A stretch of 64,000 bases of DNA from an uncultured Roseburia sp. (GCA_944380515.1 CALWHT010000050.1:1-64000); one strand, 5' to 3'. Positions 26,341 through 35,251 are shown, numbered from the stretch's first letter. The notes: generated by a model from the sequence alone, not told the origin. Numbers and translations are program-made.

Positions 26341-26425
26341 CCCTTAAAATACGAGAAAAATGCATAAAAAATCAGACGTTGAGAAAAATACTTCGTTGAA
26401 CTTTAACAGATTTTATTTAAGTGTA

Positions 26426-26454
26426 TTGCAAATTGTACATGAATGGGTTATATT
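26426..26454 (+). promoter_or_regulatory. promoter of the HPr-like gene
   Basis: TTGCAA (26426-26431) and TATATT (26449-26454) are 17 bases apart, 35 bases before the start codon. Confidence 0.75.
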
Positions 26455-26488
26455 TTGAGAAGTACTTAAAAAGAGGAAGTGGAGGAAT

Positions 26489-26743
26489 ATGAGCAGAAAA
26501 GAAGTAGTTGTATCTAATGTTTCTGAGGAACACAATAATCCGATTGCAGAGCTTGTCCAGGTAGCATGCAGTTTTGACAGCGAAATTATACTGGAAAGCA
26601 ACAACCGCAGAATCAACGCCAAAAGTATTATGGGAATTATGGCCTTTAATCCTTCTAAGGGGATGACGGTGAATATCGTCGCAGAGGGAAGCGATGAGGA
26701 GGAAGCGTTAAATGCAATGGAGAAGTTTTTAGTGTGTGAGTAG
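26489..26743 (+). CDS. HPr-family phosphocarrier-like protein
   Basis: The 84-residue length and fold pattern match HPr of the sugar phosphotransferase system. The region of active His-15 reads EEHNNPIAELVQ where canonical HPr has LHARPA, so the His and Pro are kept but Arg-17 is Asn. The regulatory Ser-46 region is preserved (AKSIMGIMAF). HPr carries phosphate from enzyme I to sugar permeases and, when phosphorylated on Ser, serves catabolite repression. The loss of Arg-17 suggests weak phosphotransfer and perhaps a regulatory, Crh-like job. GGAGG precedes the ATG. Confidence 0.85.
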   Translation: MSRKEVVVSNVSEEHNNPIAELVQVACSFDSEIILESNNRRINAKSIMGIMAFNPSKGMTVNIVAEGSDEEEALNAMEKFLVCE

Positions 26744-26774
26744 TTTGTTTTTTTAATTGAGGAGGGAGAGACTC

Positions 26775-27329
26775 ATGATGGAAAAAAAGACGACAGCAAA
26801 AGTGGACGAGACCAAAGCAGTAAAAGCAGATGACGTAAAAGCAACCGTGAAGGAAGGCGCCGCGGCAGTAAAAGCAGCAGTGAAGGAAGCGGCAGCAGAG
26901 GTAAAGGAGCCGGCAGCGGAGGCGAAGGCGGCAGTGAAGGGAGCTGCAACAGAGACGAAGGCTGCAGTGAAGGACGTTGCGGCAGAGACGAAAGCGGCAG
27001 TGAAAGAAGCAGCACAGGAGACAAAGGCAGTTGTAAAAGAAGTAGCAGAGGAGACAAAGACAGCGGTGAAAGGTGTAAGAGGAAGAAAGCCGGGAAAAAC
27101 GGCTGCGAAGAAGGCAGTGAAAGAGGAATTAAAGCCGGAAGTGTTCATTCAGTATCAGGGAAATGAAGCGATTGTGGCAGAGGTAATCGAGAAAGCGAAG
27201 AACACATATGTGGCAGAGGGACACAGAGTTTCTTCTATTAAGAGCCTTCAGGTATATTTAAAGCCGGAAGAATTTGCAGCTTACTATGTTATCAATCAGA
27301 AGGTTGCCGGGAGAGTAGATTTATTTTAA
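26775..27329 (+). CDS. Lys/Ala-rich 11-mer repeat protein with conserved C-terminal domain
   Basis: The 184-residue protein has an N-terminal region of about six 11-residue repeats of the type ETKAAVKEAAA (about residues 25-105). A short basic linker GRKPGKTAAKKA follows, then a conserved 70-residue C-terminal domain (VFIQYQGNEAIVAEVIEKAK to VAGRVDLF). I recall this domain as a Lachnospiraceae DUF (DUF6465), a name given from memory. The 11-mer period gives an amphipathic helix like group 3 LEA proteins or apolipoproteins; the Lys/Ala bias also recalls histone H1-like tails. DNA or membrane binding is possible, with no proof. ATG ATG at 26775 follows GGAGGGAGAG; it is 31 bases after the HPr-like gene, probably one operon. 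Confidence 0.75.
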   Translation: MMEKKTTAKVDETKAVKADDVKATVKEGAAAVKAAVKEAAAEVKEPAAEAKAAVKGAATETKAAVKDVAAETKAAVKEAAQETKAVVKEVAEETKTAVKGVRGRKPGKTAAKKAVKEELKPEVFIQYQGNEAIVAEVIEKAKNTYVAEGHRVSSIKSLQVYLKPEEFAAYYVINQKVAGRVDLF

Positions 27330-27395
27330 ATAGAGAGGAACCGCATGGAACGGTCATGCATAAATATTTAAAATAAATATCAGATATAGAACAGA

Positions 27396-27434
27396 AAAGA
27401 GGGACAAATCCATTTTGGATTTGCCCCTCTTTTT
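27396..27434 (+). terminator. terminator after the 11-mer repeat gene
   Basis: A stem of about 16 pairs (AGAGGG then CAAATCC with GGATTTG then CCCTCT) and a five-T run lie 70 bases after the stop. Confidence 0.88.
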
Positions 27435-27438
27435 CTAT

Positions 27439-27564
27439 AGAGCGCCACCGCCGGGTGGCGCTTTTTAGAGCTTCGGGAAACTGCGCGAGCCAATTGGTAA
27501 AGCATCAGGGAGAATGCGAAGCATTCTCTTAAGAGCGCCACCGCCGGGTGGCGCTTTTTAGAGC
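27439..27564. repeat. duplicated 33-base hairpin element between convergent genes
   Basis: Two identical 33-base copies (27439-27471 and 27532-27564) each contain GCGCCACC, a GCCG loop and GGTGGCGC, then TTTTT. Between them is another perfect inverted repeat, GAGAATGC-gaa-GCATTCTC at 27510-27528. The second copy contains the stop codon of the minus-strand prs gene. As written on the plus strand each copy is a good intrinsic terminator; the duplication suggests a small dispersed repeat. Confidence 0.8.
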
Positions 27565-28739
27565 GTTTCCCCGGCTTTGTACTTGGATACCAGGCGTTCG
27601 ATTCGTTCATACGGATTTAACAAATCACTGATGGAGGAATCGTGGTTTAAGGTATCAATGATATAGGCGATATACTTGCTCATATCGCAGTTGATATAAT
27701 AAGGCTTGGAGAGCAGCTCCGGTGTCTGATAGGTAAGGTTCGTGGTCACAACCTTGTAGATGATACCGTCTGCAACCGCCTTGTCAAATTTTTCAAGTCC
27801 GTTGGTAAAAAGTCCGAAGGTCGCTACGACGAAAATCCGGTTTGCTTTGCGTTTCTTTAACTCGGTGGCAACGTCAATCATGCTTTCACCGGACGAAATC
27901 ATATCGTCGATAATAATAACGTCCATACCCTCCACGGAGGAACCGAGGAATTCATGCGCGACGATCGGGTTGCGTCCGTCTACGATTTTACTGTAGTCAC
28001 GTCTCTTATAGAACATACCCACGTCAAGCCCAAGCACGCTCGCGAGATATACCGCGCGGTTGGTACCGCCCTCATCCGGGCTGATGATCATCATGTGCTT
28101 GGAATCAATCTTTAAATCAGGAACATTTTTTAAGATGCCTTTGATAAACTGGTAGGCGGGCTGAACCGTCTCGAAGCCTTTCAGCGGAATCGCGTTCTGT
28201 ACACGCGGGTCGTGGGCGTCAAAGGTGATAATATTGTCAACACCCATGGCGGTAAGCTCCTGCAGCGCCAGAGCGCAATCCAGTGATTCCCTTGCGGTAC
28301 GCTTATGCTGGCGGCTTTCATACAGGAAAGGAATGATCACGGTGATGCGGCGTGCCTTTCCGCCGACTGCGGCGATAATGCGCTTTAGGTCCGCGTAGTG
28401 GTCGTCCGGCGACATATGGTTTTTATGTCCGCAGACCGTATAGGTAAGGCTGTAGTTTGTCACGTCCACCATCAGGTATAAGTCATAGCCGCGGACGGAT
28501 TCCTTGATGACACCCTTCGCTTCTCCGGTTCCAAAACGCGGAACTGACGTGGAGATAATGTAGGAGCTGCGGCGGTAATCACGGAAAGCGAGCTCGGATT
28601 CATGCTGATGCAGTCTCTTTTCCCTCCAGCCGACCAGATACTGGTCTACCTTACAGCCCAGTTCCCTGCAGCTCTCCAGCGGAATAAGGCCAAGTGCTCC
28701 GTCCGGGATGGTTTCTAAATTTCTTTCATCGTTTGGCAT
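27558..28739 (-). CDS. prs: ribose-phosphate pyrophosphokinase
   Basis: The 393-residue protein contains the PRPP-binding loop DVIIIDDMISSGESM, ISPDEGGTNRAVYLAS, and the ATP-side region ITVIIPFLYESRQHKR, all typical of Prs. It makes PRPP from ribose 5-phosphate and ATP for nucleotide, His and Trp synthesis. It is about 75 residues longer than the classical 315-residue enzyme; the extra part lies at the N-terminus and within the fold, a form common in Clostridia. I chose the inner ATG at 28739 because TGGAGGA lies just before it; an ATG 15 bases further out is possible. It follows the dnaI-like gene by 65 bases. Confidence 0.93.
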   Translation of the reverse strand: MPNDERNLETIPDGALGLIPLESCRELGCKVDQYLVGWREKRLHQHESELAFRDYRRSSYIISTSVPRFGTGEAKGVIKESVRGYDLYLMVDVTNYSLTYTVCGHKNHMSPDDHYADLKRIIAAVGGKARRITVIIPFLYESRQHKRTARESLDCALALQELTAMGVDNIITFDAHDPRVQNAIPLKGFETVQPAYQFIKGILKNVPDLKIDSKHMMIISPDEGGTNRAVYLASVLGLDVGMFYKRRDYSKIVDGRNPIVAHEFLGSSVEGMDVIIIDDMISSGESMIDVATELKKRKANRIFVVATFGLFTNGLEKFDKAVADGIIYKVVTTNLTYQTPELLSKPYYINCDMSKYIAYIIDTLNHDSSISDLLNPYERIERLVSKYKAGETL

Positions 28740-28804
28740 TGAATGTTCCTCCATAAAATAAAGTTAACATGTATTTCAATAGATTACTCTAATTGAAGAC
28801 AGGG

Positions 28805-29785
28805 CTATCGGTTGCGTTTTAAAATGCGGATATCGTCTCCAAACAGCTTGATCAGCGTGTAGTAACTCGATATCCGGGAGAGAATACGCTCCGAATAAAT
28901 GTCGGCAAGCTGGGTCATGCCGAGGTTTGTGGAAATCACAGTGGATTTTTTTCTCAAAATACGTTCATTCAGGCAAAGAAAAAGCTGTGAGGTCGTAAAG
29001 GAATTTGCAAGCTCGGTTCCCAAATCGTCGATGATCAGCAGATCGCAGGTAAAAATATTGCGGTGTGCCGCGACGGCGTCCTCGTCCTTTTCAAACACGC
29101 CTTTGCTTAATATATCAAATAATTGAAACGCCGTAAAGTAGATAACGGAATGACCGCTGTCCATAAGCTCCTTTGCCACGCAGTTGGATAAAAAGGTCTT
29201 TCCGATACCAGTATCTCCATAAAAATAAAGATTAGAGAATTCATCATCAAAATGACGGATAAAATCCTTGCATTTCGCAACGGCATCTTTGGCCGTTTCC
29301 AAAGAGGTTAACCCCGTGGCGGGATTGACCTGCGTATCGGAATAATATTCAAAGGAAAAAGTAGAAAAGTTCTCCTTAATCAGAATTTCTTTCAGGTTGG
29401 ACTGCGCGTAGATCAGATCAATGGCAGCCTGGCGGAAGCAGTGGCAGCGCTTTCCGTCAATAAAGCCGGTATCCTTGCAATCCCTGCATGTATAGGACGG
29501 CTCAAAATAGTCATCGGGAAAATCATAGCGCGTTAAAAGCTCCTGCTTTTCGGCGCGGTAATTTGCAATCTGTGCTTTCAGATCCGAAAGGGCAAGCGCG
29601 TCACCGCCTAACATTTTTTTTGCCTGGGCCACGGAGCAGGAAGCGATGGCGTCGTCAATCTCCCGGAGCCGTGGAATCTTCTGATAGGCGTAGCGCAGTT
29701 TTTTCTCCTGTTCACGCTTGTTGCGAAGCTGTCTGGCGTCGTATGTTCGGATAATCTCGTCGTACTGGGTATTGCTTAATGGCAT
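28805..29785 (-). CDS. dnaI: DnaI/DnaC-type helicase loader ATPase
   Basis: The 326-residue AAA+ protein has Walker A in FYGDTGIGKTFLSNC (about residues 190-204) and Walker B LLIIDDLGTE. A zinc-ribbon-like CRDCKDTGFIDGKRCHC (about 98-114) is the layout known from Bacillus DnaI, which loads the replicative helicase. GGAGATGAGCC precedes the start. It lies 23 bases after the dnaD-like gene, which is the usual pairing of helicase-loading proteins, so one operon is likely. Confidence 0.88.
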   Translation of the reverse strand: MPLSNTQYDEIIRTYDARQLRNKREQEKKLRYAYQKIPRLREIDDAIASCSVAQAKKMLGGDALALSDLKAQIANYRAEKQELLTRYDFPDDYFEPSYTCRDCKDTGFIDGKRCHCFRQAAIDLIYAQSNLKEILIKENFSTFSFEYYSDTQVNPATGLTSLETAKDAVAKCKDFIRHFDDEFSNLYFYGDTGIGKTFLSNCVAKELMDSGHSVIYFTAFQLFDILSKGVFEKDEDAVAAHRNIFTCDLLIIDDLGTELANSFTTSQLFLCLNERILRKKSTVISTNLGMTQLADIYSERILSRISSYYTLIKLFGDDIRILKRNR

Positions 29786-29808
29786 GGCTCATCTCCTGTT
29801 ATGTATGG

Positions 29809-30897
29809 CTAACGCTGCGCATTGGTTGTCAGCAGCATTTTTTCGAGCTGATCATAATCGTAGGAACGCTGGTTAAAATTATTGAATTTATTTTTGGAGG
29901 CATTTCCCGTCTGGGAAGCGCCGGAAGCATTCCTTGACTCCCGGTGCTCACTGCCGAGCCGCCGGACGTCTTCGAGCGAGCGCACCTGCCGTTCTTTCCA
30001 GTTCTTCAAAATAGAGTCCGCATACTGGAAACTCGGCTGATGGATGGCCTGAATGGTCTGCTGGCATGCCTCTGAGATAAGCTCGGTGGAAAAACCGTAT
30101 TCCGAACGCCAGCGCTCAATAAACTCTGTCTCGGACGGAACGAGGTTCCTGCCGGAAATTCCGAATGCGCGCATGACAGCGTAATAGGCCGCGCTGTGGA
30201 TTTTGGCTTCCTGTTTGGCGGCGCTTACGCTCCGTATACCGGATTCCGCCCACCGTATGGCAGTCGTTTCGATATAGCGTATGGCGGTATGGTTCTTGCT
30301 CACACAGTATTCCACAAGGTATTCGATTAAATCGGCGGAAAAGCCGAGACCGTCATACAGATAAAGAAACGTGTTGGTATCGGTCTGACTTAACGGCCGT
30401 CCGAGATAGCGCTCGGCAATAAATAAAAGCTCGGCAATCTGGTCGTTTTCGCAGAAATCTTTCAGGTCGTCCGCCGTGTAGCATTTTTTCGGGGGAACGG
30501 AATCCGTTTCCTCCGGGGTCTGGACCTGTGCCGGAGAATCCCCGGCGGGAAGCCGGGAAGCTTCCGGATCCCCAGATAATGCCTCTTCCTCATGGCGGGG
30601 AACGGAGTCGAGCAGACAGATTCCGGTAAGGTTGTCCTCCGCATCATATTCCAGCTGCAAAAGCTTCATGCGCTCCCAGTAGCTTAAGGCACGCCGCACG
30701 TCTTTTTCCGTGTGCTCGAATTTATCGGCAATCGAGGAAAGAGAAAAGGCGGAGTCAGGCGCATTCATCAGGCGCAGCAGATACAGATATATTTTTACGA
30801 ATTCCCCGTTCGCATCAGACATATATTCGTCAATAAAAATATTGGAAACACTCGTGGCAGAGGTATCGCTGTCACGGTGGATTCGTATTTTTGCCAT
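29809..30897 (-). CDS. DnaD-domain replication initiation/primosome protein
   Basis: The 362-residue protein has an N-terminal winged helix (about residues 10-105, FVKIYLYLLRLMN, LSSIADKFEHTEKDVRRALSYWE). A Pro/Glu-rich linker follows, then a DnaD/DnaB_2 C-terminal domain repeat (about 160-320, with YLYDGLGFSADLIEYLVEYC and SILKNWKERQVRSLEDV). Such proteins help load helicase at origins and restart sites. I chose the ATG at 30897, after AGAGGGGGC; an upstream in-frame ATG at 31053 would include 52 residues that look non-coding. It is the first gene of the dnaD-dnaI(-prs) minus-strand unit. Confidence 0.85.
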   Translation of the reverse strand: MAKIRIHRDSDTSATSVSNIFIDEYMSDANGEFVKIYLYLLRLMNAPDSAFSLSSIADKFEHTEKDVRRALSYWERMKLLQLEYDAEDNLTGICLLDSVPRHEEEALSGDPEASRLPAGDSPAQVQTPEETDSVPPKKCYTADDLKDFCENDQIAELLFIAERYLGRPLSQTDTNTFLYLYDGLGFSADLIEYLVEYCVSKNHTAIRYIETTAIRWAESGIRSVSAAKQEAKIHSAAYYAVMRAFGISGRNLVPSETEFIERWRSEYGFSTELISEACQQTIQAIHQPSFQYADSILKNWKERQVRSLEDVRRLGSEHRESRNASGASQTGNASKNKFNNFNQRSYDYDQLEKMLLTTNAQR

Positions 30898-30945
30898 AGC
30901 CCCAAAGCCCCCTCTTTCGCATGTAACGATTTTTGTACGCTCCAA

Positions 30946-30974
30946 ATTATAGCACAGGCACAGAAAAAAGAGAA
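30946..30974 (-). promoter_or_regulatory. likely promoter of the dnaD-dnaI unit
   Basis: TATAAT on the minus strand at 30951-30946 lies about 48 bases before the dnaD-like start. A T-rich but poor -35 stands 17 bases upstream of it. Confidence 0.5.
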
Positions 30975-31020
30975 GCAAATTTTTTGCCGCAAAGCCTGTA
31001 AAATCGGGGGTTTCATGAAA

Positions 31021-31205
31021 TGTGGACAATGTGGATAACCCGTGAAAAGGCATTTGGGGGAAAGATTATGGAAACCTGTCGGAGGTGGAAGGAAAACAGC
31101 TTTTTCCGTGTATAAGACAAAAATGGGCGAAAATATTATGTAAACAAAAAAATCCACATCTGAAAGTTGAAGTTTTCCCCAATCAGATGTGGATAATGTG
31201 GATAA
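31021..31205 (-). promoter_or_regulatory. cluster of DnaA boxes between dnaD-like gene and murC
   Basis: The DnaA consensus TTATCCACA occurs perfectly three times on the minus strand, at 31030-31038, 31188-31196 and 31197-31205; the last two are directly adjacent. A near-perfect TTGTCCACA lies at 31021-31029, adjacent to the first. About 0.5 perfect copies would be expected by chance in the whole window on both strands. DnaA binding could control the dnaD-dnaI unit or titrate DnaA; no dnaA/dnaN or AT-rich unwinding region is here, so an origin is unlikely. Confidence 0.65.
31146..31194 (-). terminator. murC terminator
   Basis: On the minus strand, ATCCACATCTGA pairs perfectly with TCAGATGTGGAT (12 pairs, about 19-base loop), followed by seven T. 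One arm shares bases with a DnaA box. Confidence 0.8.
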
Positions 31206-31206
31206 C

Positions 31207-32586
31207 TTACCTGTCGAGAAAGTGTTCTCCCACAGTTACAATATCTCCGGCCCCCATAGTTATCAACAAATCTCCGTTCATACAATTTTTTTTCAAAAAT
31301 TCTTCGATTTCCCCGAAAGAAGGAAAATAGTAACAGTTACAGCCGCGTTTTTTGAGCTTCTCTAAAATATCGCCGGAGCTGACACCGTAGATATTTTTTT
31401 CGCGGGCGGCGTAAATATCGCTTAAGACCACCATATCGGCGAGGGAGAGGACCTCGGCGAAGTCGTCGAGAAAGGCTTTGGTCCGCGAGTAGGTGTGAGG
31501 CTGGAATACCAGCACCAGGCGGCTGTGCGGATATTTTTTTGCCGCGGTCAGCGTCGCCCGGATTTCCGTCGGGTGATGCGCGTAGTCGTCGATTACGGTG
31601 ACACCGTTCTTACAGCCCTTGTACTGAAATCTGCGGTCTGCGCCTCCGAAAGCGGAGAGGCCCGCTGCGACGGCATCCTTCGGGAGCTTTAAGTCAAGGG
31701 CCAGGGAGATAGCTGCCATGGCGTTTAAGACATTGTGTATGCCCGGAACCCGGAGAGAAACGCGCATGACTTCATTTTTGCGGTACATGGCGGTAAAGGA
31801 GGCGCAGGCCTTTTCGTCGAAGGAAACATCTGCCGGATAGAAGTCGCAGGCGTCCGAGAGGCCGAAGGTAATCACCTGCGGCGCTAAGCCCCCGGTGATT
31901 TCGTCATAGCGCTCAATTTCGCCGTTGATGATGACGGCACCGTCTTTTTTTGTATTTTCTGCAAATTTGCGGAATGAATTGCGGATGTCCTGAATATCTT
32001 TAAAAAAGTCAAGATGTTCTGCTTCTACGTTCAGAATGATACTGTACTTTGGATAAAAATGCAGAAAGCTGTTTGTGTATTCGCAGGCCTCCGAGATAAA
32101 AATATCGGACTTGCCTACCCGCAGATTCCCGTCAATGGCTTTTAAGATACCGCCCACCGTGATAGTCGGGTCTGTCTCTGCGGCGAGAAGGATCTGGCTG
32201 ATCATGGACGTAGTCGTTGTTTTTCCATGGGTTCCGGCCACTGCGATGGAATTTTTATAATTATCCATAATCTGGCCAAGCAGTTCGGCTCGGCTTAAGG
32301 CCGGAATCTTAGCAGCGCGTACCTGCATCAGCTCGGGGTTATCCTCCCGGATTGCAGCGGTGTAAACGACGAGGTCAATGTCCTCCGTGATATTGGAAGC
32401 TTTCTGTCCGTAAAATACGGTAATGCCCATTTGCTCCAGGTGCCGGGTAAGCTCGGATTCCCTGGAATCGGAACCGGAGACGGTAAAATGCTCATGTTTG
32501 AGTATTTCAGCAAGACCGCTCATGCTGATACCGCCGATACCGATAAAATGGATATGTATCGGGTTTTGAAAATTGATTTTATACAT
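31207..32586 (-). CDS. murC: UDP-N-acetylmuramate--L-alanine ligase
   Basis: The 459-residue Mur ligase contains HFIGIGGISMSGLAEI (UDP-binding N-terminus), the ATP P-loop VAGTHGKTTTTSM (about residues 115-127), NVEAEHLDFF, and the C-terminal DYAHHPTEI. It adds L-Ala to UDP-MurNAc in the cytosol, the first step of the stem peptide. The length is normal. AGGCAGGTAA precedes the ATG. It is monocistronic, ending in its own terminator. Confidence 0.96.
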   Translation of the reverse strand: MYKINFQNPIHIHFIGIGGISMSGLAEILKHEHFTVSGSDSRESELTRHLEQMGITVFYGQKASNITEDIDLVVYTAAIREDNPELMQVRAAKIPALSRAELLGQIMDNYKNSIAVAGTHGKTTTTSMISQILLAAETDPTITVGGILKAIDGNLRVGKSDIFISEACEYTNSFLHFYPKYSIILNVEAEHLDFFKDIQDIRNSFRKFAENTKKDGAVIINGEIERYDEITGGLAPQVITFGLSDACDFYPADVSFDEKACASFTAMYRKNEVMRVSLRVPGIHNVLNAMAAISLALDLKLPKDAVAAGLSAFGGADRRFQYKGCKNGVTVIDDYAHHPTEIRATLTAAKKYPHSRLVLVFQPHTYSRTKAFLDDFAEVLSLADMVVLSDIYAAREKNIYGVSSGDILEKLKKRGCNCYYFPSFGEIEEFLKKNCMNGDLLITMGAGDIVTVGEHFLDR

Positions 32587-32784
32587 AGTCTGATTACCTG
32601 CCTGTTAATAGAATTTCAATTCATTAGAATCTGTATGATTTATTATACCCGTATCTTAATGATTTGCAAATTCTTTTGGCGTAAAATCTTTTCGACATGT
32701 TACGTGCACGGGCTGTCAATTGGAAAATATTTGTATAAAATGTCAAAAAAGATTATGGATTTCAAAAATTATTGTGAAAAATGA

Positions 32785-32813
32785 TGTACATTTTATGGGC
32801 GGTATGGTATAAT
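32785..32813 (+). promoter_or_regulatory. promoter of glgC-glgD
   Basis: TGTACA (32785-32790) and a perfect TATAAT (32808-32813) are 17 bases apart, about 50 bases before glgC. Confidence 0.7.
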
Positions 32814-32864
32814 AAAAAGCGTTATAAGGAACAAAGTACTAAAAAGTGACGAGAGGTGATTGGC

Positions 32865-34139
32865 GTGATTCGTAAAGAAATGATAGCAATGCTATTAGCT
32901 GGAGGACAGGGCAGCCGTCTGGGCGTGCTTACGGCAAGAGTTGCCAAACCGGCAGTTGCGTTTGGCGGTAAGTATCGTATTATCGATTTCCCGCTCAGCA
33001 ACTGCATCAATTCCGGTATTGATACGGTGGGCGTTTTGACCCAGTATCAGCCGTTGCGTCTGAATACTCATATCGGGATTGGTATTCCCTGGGATTTGGA
33101 TCGCAACAATGGAGGGGTAACAGTTCTTCCCCCTTATGAGAAAAGCAACAACAGTGAATGGTACAGTGGGACGGCAAATGCAATTTTCCAGAATATGAAT
33201 TATATGGAAAATTATAATCCCGAATATGTGCTGATTTTGTCAGGTGATCACATTTACAAGATGGATTACGAGGTCATGCTCGATTTCCACAAGGAGAACA
33301 ATGCGGATGTCACGATTGCGACCATGCCGGTGCCGATTGAGGAGGCAAGCCGTTTCGGAATTGTCATTGCGGATGAGAATAAGAAGATTCTCGACTTTGA
33401 GGAAAAGCCGGCGCAGCCGAGAAGCAATCTGGCTTCCATGGGTATTTACATATTCAGCTGGGATGTATTAAAGGAAGCGCTCTATGCCATGAAGGATCAG
33501 AGTGGCTGTGACTTTGGTAAGCATATCATTCCGTATTGTCACGAAGGTGGAAAACGTCTTTTTGCCTTTGAGTACAACGGTTATTGGAAGGACGTCGGAA
33601 CACTCGGCTCCTACTGGGAAGCAAATATGGAGCTGATTGATTTGATCCCGGAATTCAATCTGTACGAGGAATACTGGAAGATATATACCAAGAGCGATAT
33701 CATTGAGCCGCAGTACCTGGCAGCGGACTCAGTTGTGGAAAAGAGTATTATCGGAGAGGGCTCCGAGATATACGGCGAGGTTCACAGCTCTGTGATTGGA
33801 CCCGGCGTTACAATCGCAAAGGGCAGCGTAATCAGAAATTCCATTATTATGAAAGGAACGCAGATTGGCGAAGGCGTTACGGTAGACAAGTCTATCATAG
33901 CGGAGAATTGCAGTATCGGCAACAACGTAGTCCTCGGCGCGGGTGAGGAGGCGCCCAATAAGCTGAATGCGAGTATTTATTCCTTTGGTCTGGTCACGAT
34001 TGGAGAGGACTCCGTAGTGCCGGACAATGTGACGATTGGAAAGAACACGGCGATTTCGGGTGTTACGGAGAAAGAAGATTACCCGGATGGAATCCTTGGT
34101 AGCGGTGAAGTAATTATTAAGGCAGGTGACACAATATGA
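32865..34139 (+). CDS. glgC: glucose-1-phosphate adenylyltransferase
   Basis: The 424-residue protein has the nucleotidyltransferase motif [15 protein letters not shown] near the N-terminus, [16 protein letters not shown], and [17 protein letters not shown]-terminal left-handed beta-helix holds hexapeptide repeats ([27 protein letters not shown]). It makes ADP-glucose from ATP and glucose 1-phosphate, the committed step of glycogen synthesis. I chose the GTG at 32865, which has GAGAGGTG at the right distance; a GTG nine bases upstream is possible. It overlaps glgD by four bases. Confidence 0.95.
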   Translation: MIRKEMIAMLLAGGQGSRLGVLTARVAKPAVAFGGKYRIIDFPLSNCINSGIDTVGVLTQYQPLRLNTHIGIGIPWDLDRNNGGVTVLPPYEKSNNSEWYSGTANAIFQNMNYMENYNPEYVLILSGDHIYKMDYEVMLDFHKENNADVTIATMPVPIEEASRFGIVIADENKKILDFEEKPAQPRSNLASMGIYIFSWDVLKEALYAMKDQSGCDFGKHIIPYCHEGGKRLFAFEYNGYWKDVGTLGSYWEANMELIDLIPEFNLYEEYWKIYTKSDIIEPQYLAADSVVEKSIIGEGSEIYGEVHSSVIGPGVTIAKGSVIRNSIIMKGTQIGEGVTVDKSIIAENCSIGNNVVLGAGEEAPNKLNASIYSFGLVTIGEDSVVPDNVTIGKNTAISGVTEKEDYPDGILGSGEVIIKAGDTI

Positions 34140-35251
34140 AGGCAATAGGTATTATTTTAGCTGGCGGTAATAACAGCCGTATGCAGGAGCTATCCAATAA
34201 AAGGGCGATTGCGGCAATGCCCGTTGGCGGCAGTTTCAGATGCATCGATTTTGCACTCAGCAACATGAGTAATTCCCATATACAGACGGTGGCGGTTTTG
34301 ACGCAGTACAGCGCAAGATCCTTAAATGAGCATTTAAGCTCTTCCAAATGGTGGGATTTCGGCAGAAAGCAGGGCGGCTTATTTGTGTTTAATCCGACCG
34401 TGACGGTGGACAACAGCTGGTGGTACCGCGGAACTGCGGATGCGATGTACCAGAATATCAGCTTTTTAAAGAAACGCCATGAGCCGTATGTAATTATTAC
34501 CAGCGGTGACTGTGTCTACAAGATGGACTATAATAAGGTGCTTGATTTCCATATTGAAAAGAAAGCGGATATTACGGTAGTATGCAAGGACATGGAGCCG
34601 GGCGTGGATGTCAGCAGATTCGGTGTCATCCGGATGAATGAGGATTCCAGAATTGTGGAGTTTGAGGAGAAGCCGATGGTTTCCCAGTCAAATACCATTT
34701 CCACCGGTATCTATATCGTGCGCAGAAGACAGCTTATTGAGATGCTTGAGCGCAGCGCGGAGGAAGACCGCTGGGATTTTGTTACCGACATCCTGATTCG
34801 CTATAAGAATATGAAGCGGATTTATGGTTATAAGATGAAAGAGTACTGGAGCAATATCGCGACGGTGGAGTCTTATTATCAGACGAATATGGATTTCCTG
34901 AAGCCGGAGGTCCGTAAGTTCTTTGGGGACGAGCCGAGGATTTATTCCAAGGTGGATGATCTGCCGCCGGCAAAATACAATGCGGGCTCCGATGTGCGCA
35001 ACAGCCTGGTTGCGAGCGGCTGTATTATAAACAGTAAGGTGGAGAACTCCATACTATTTAAAAAAGTGTTTGTCGGAAAGAATTGTGTGATTAAGAATTC
35101 GATTATTTTGAATGATGTGTACATTGGGGATAACACGCATATTGAGAACTGTATTGTGGAGAGCCGTGATACCTTAAAGGCCAACACCTATTATTGCGGC
35201 GATAACGGAATCAAGATTGTGTCGGAGAACAACGAGCGTTACGTGTTGTAG
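34136..35251 (+). CDS. glgD: GlgD, ADP-glucose pyrophosphorylase regulatory subunit
   Basis: The 371-residue protein is a GlgC homologue that starts with [20 protein letters not shown] instead of the catalytic GGxGxRL pattern, the typical GlgD difference. The beta-helix repeats follow at the C-terminus. In Firmicutes GlgD forms a complex with GlgC and modulates its activity. The start is in a 4-base ATGA overlap with glgC, showing translational coupling. Confidence 0.93.
   Translation: MKAIGIILAGGNNSRMQELSNKRAIAAMPVGGSFRCIDFALSNMSNSHIQTVAVLTQYSARSLNEHLSSSKWWDFGRKQGGLFVFNPTVTVDNSWWYRGTADAMYQNISFLKKRHEPYVIITSGDCVYKMDYNKVLDFHIEKKADITVVCKDMEPGVDVSRFGVIRMNEDSRIVEFEEKPMVSQSNTISTGIYIVRRRQLIEMLERSAEEDRWDFVTDILIRYKNMKRIYGYKMKEYWSNIATVESYYQTNMDFLKPEVRKFFGDEPRIYSKVDDLPPAKYNAGSDVRNSLVASGCIINSKVENSILFKKVFVGKNCVIKNSIILNDVYIGDNTHIENCIVESRDTLKANTYYCGDNGIKIVSENNERYVL

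Noticed and set aside
26753-27148. Ser/Ala/Phe-rich minus-strand open frame opposite the 11-mer repeat gene
   Set aside because: It is the antisense of a low-complexity Lys/Ala repeat, with no ribosome site and no independent signal.
27439-27564. CRISPR array
   Set aside because: Only two copies exist, each is a terminator-like hairpin, and there are no regular spacers or cas genes.
27380-27610. Small minus-strand protein with a repeated SKKRHPAVAL segment
   Set aside because: The repetition comes from the duplicated 33-base hairpin and the frame overlaps prs, so it is not a gene.
31021-31205. Replication origin
   Set aside because: DnaA boxes are present, but there is no dnaA or dnaN gene and no clear AT-rich unwinding repeat, so I call it a DnaA-box cluster only.
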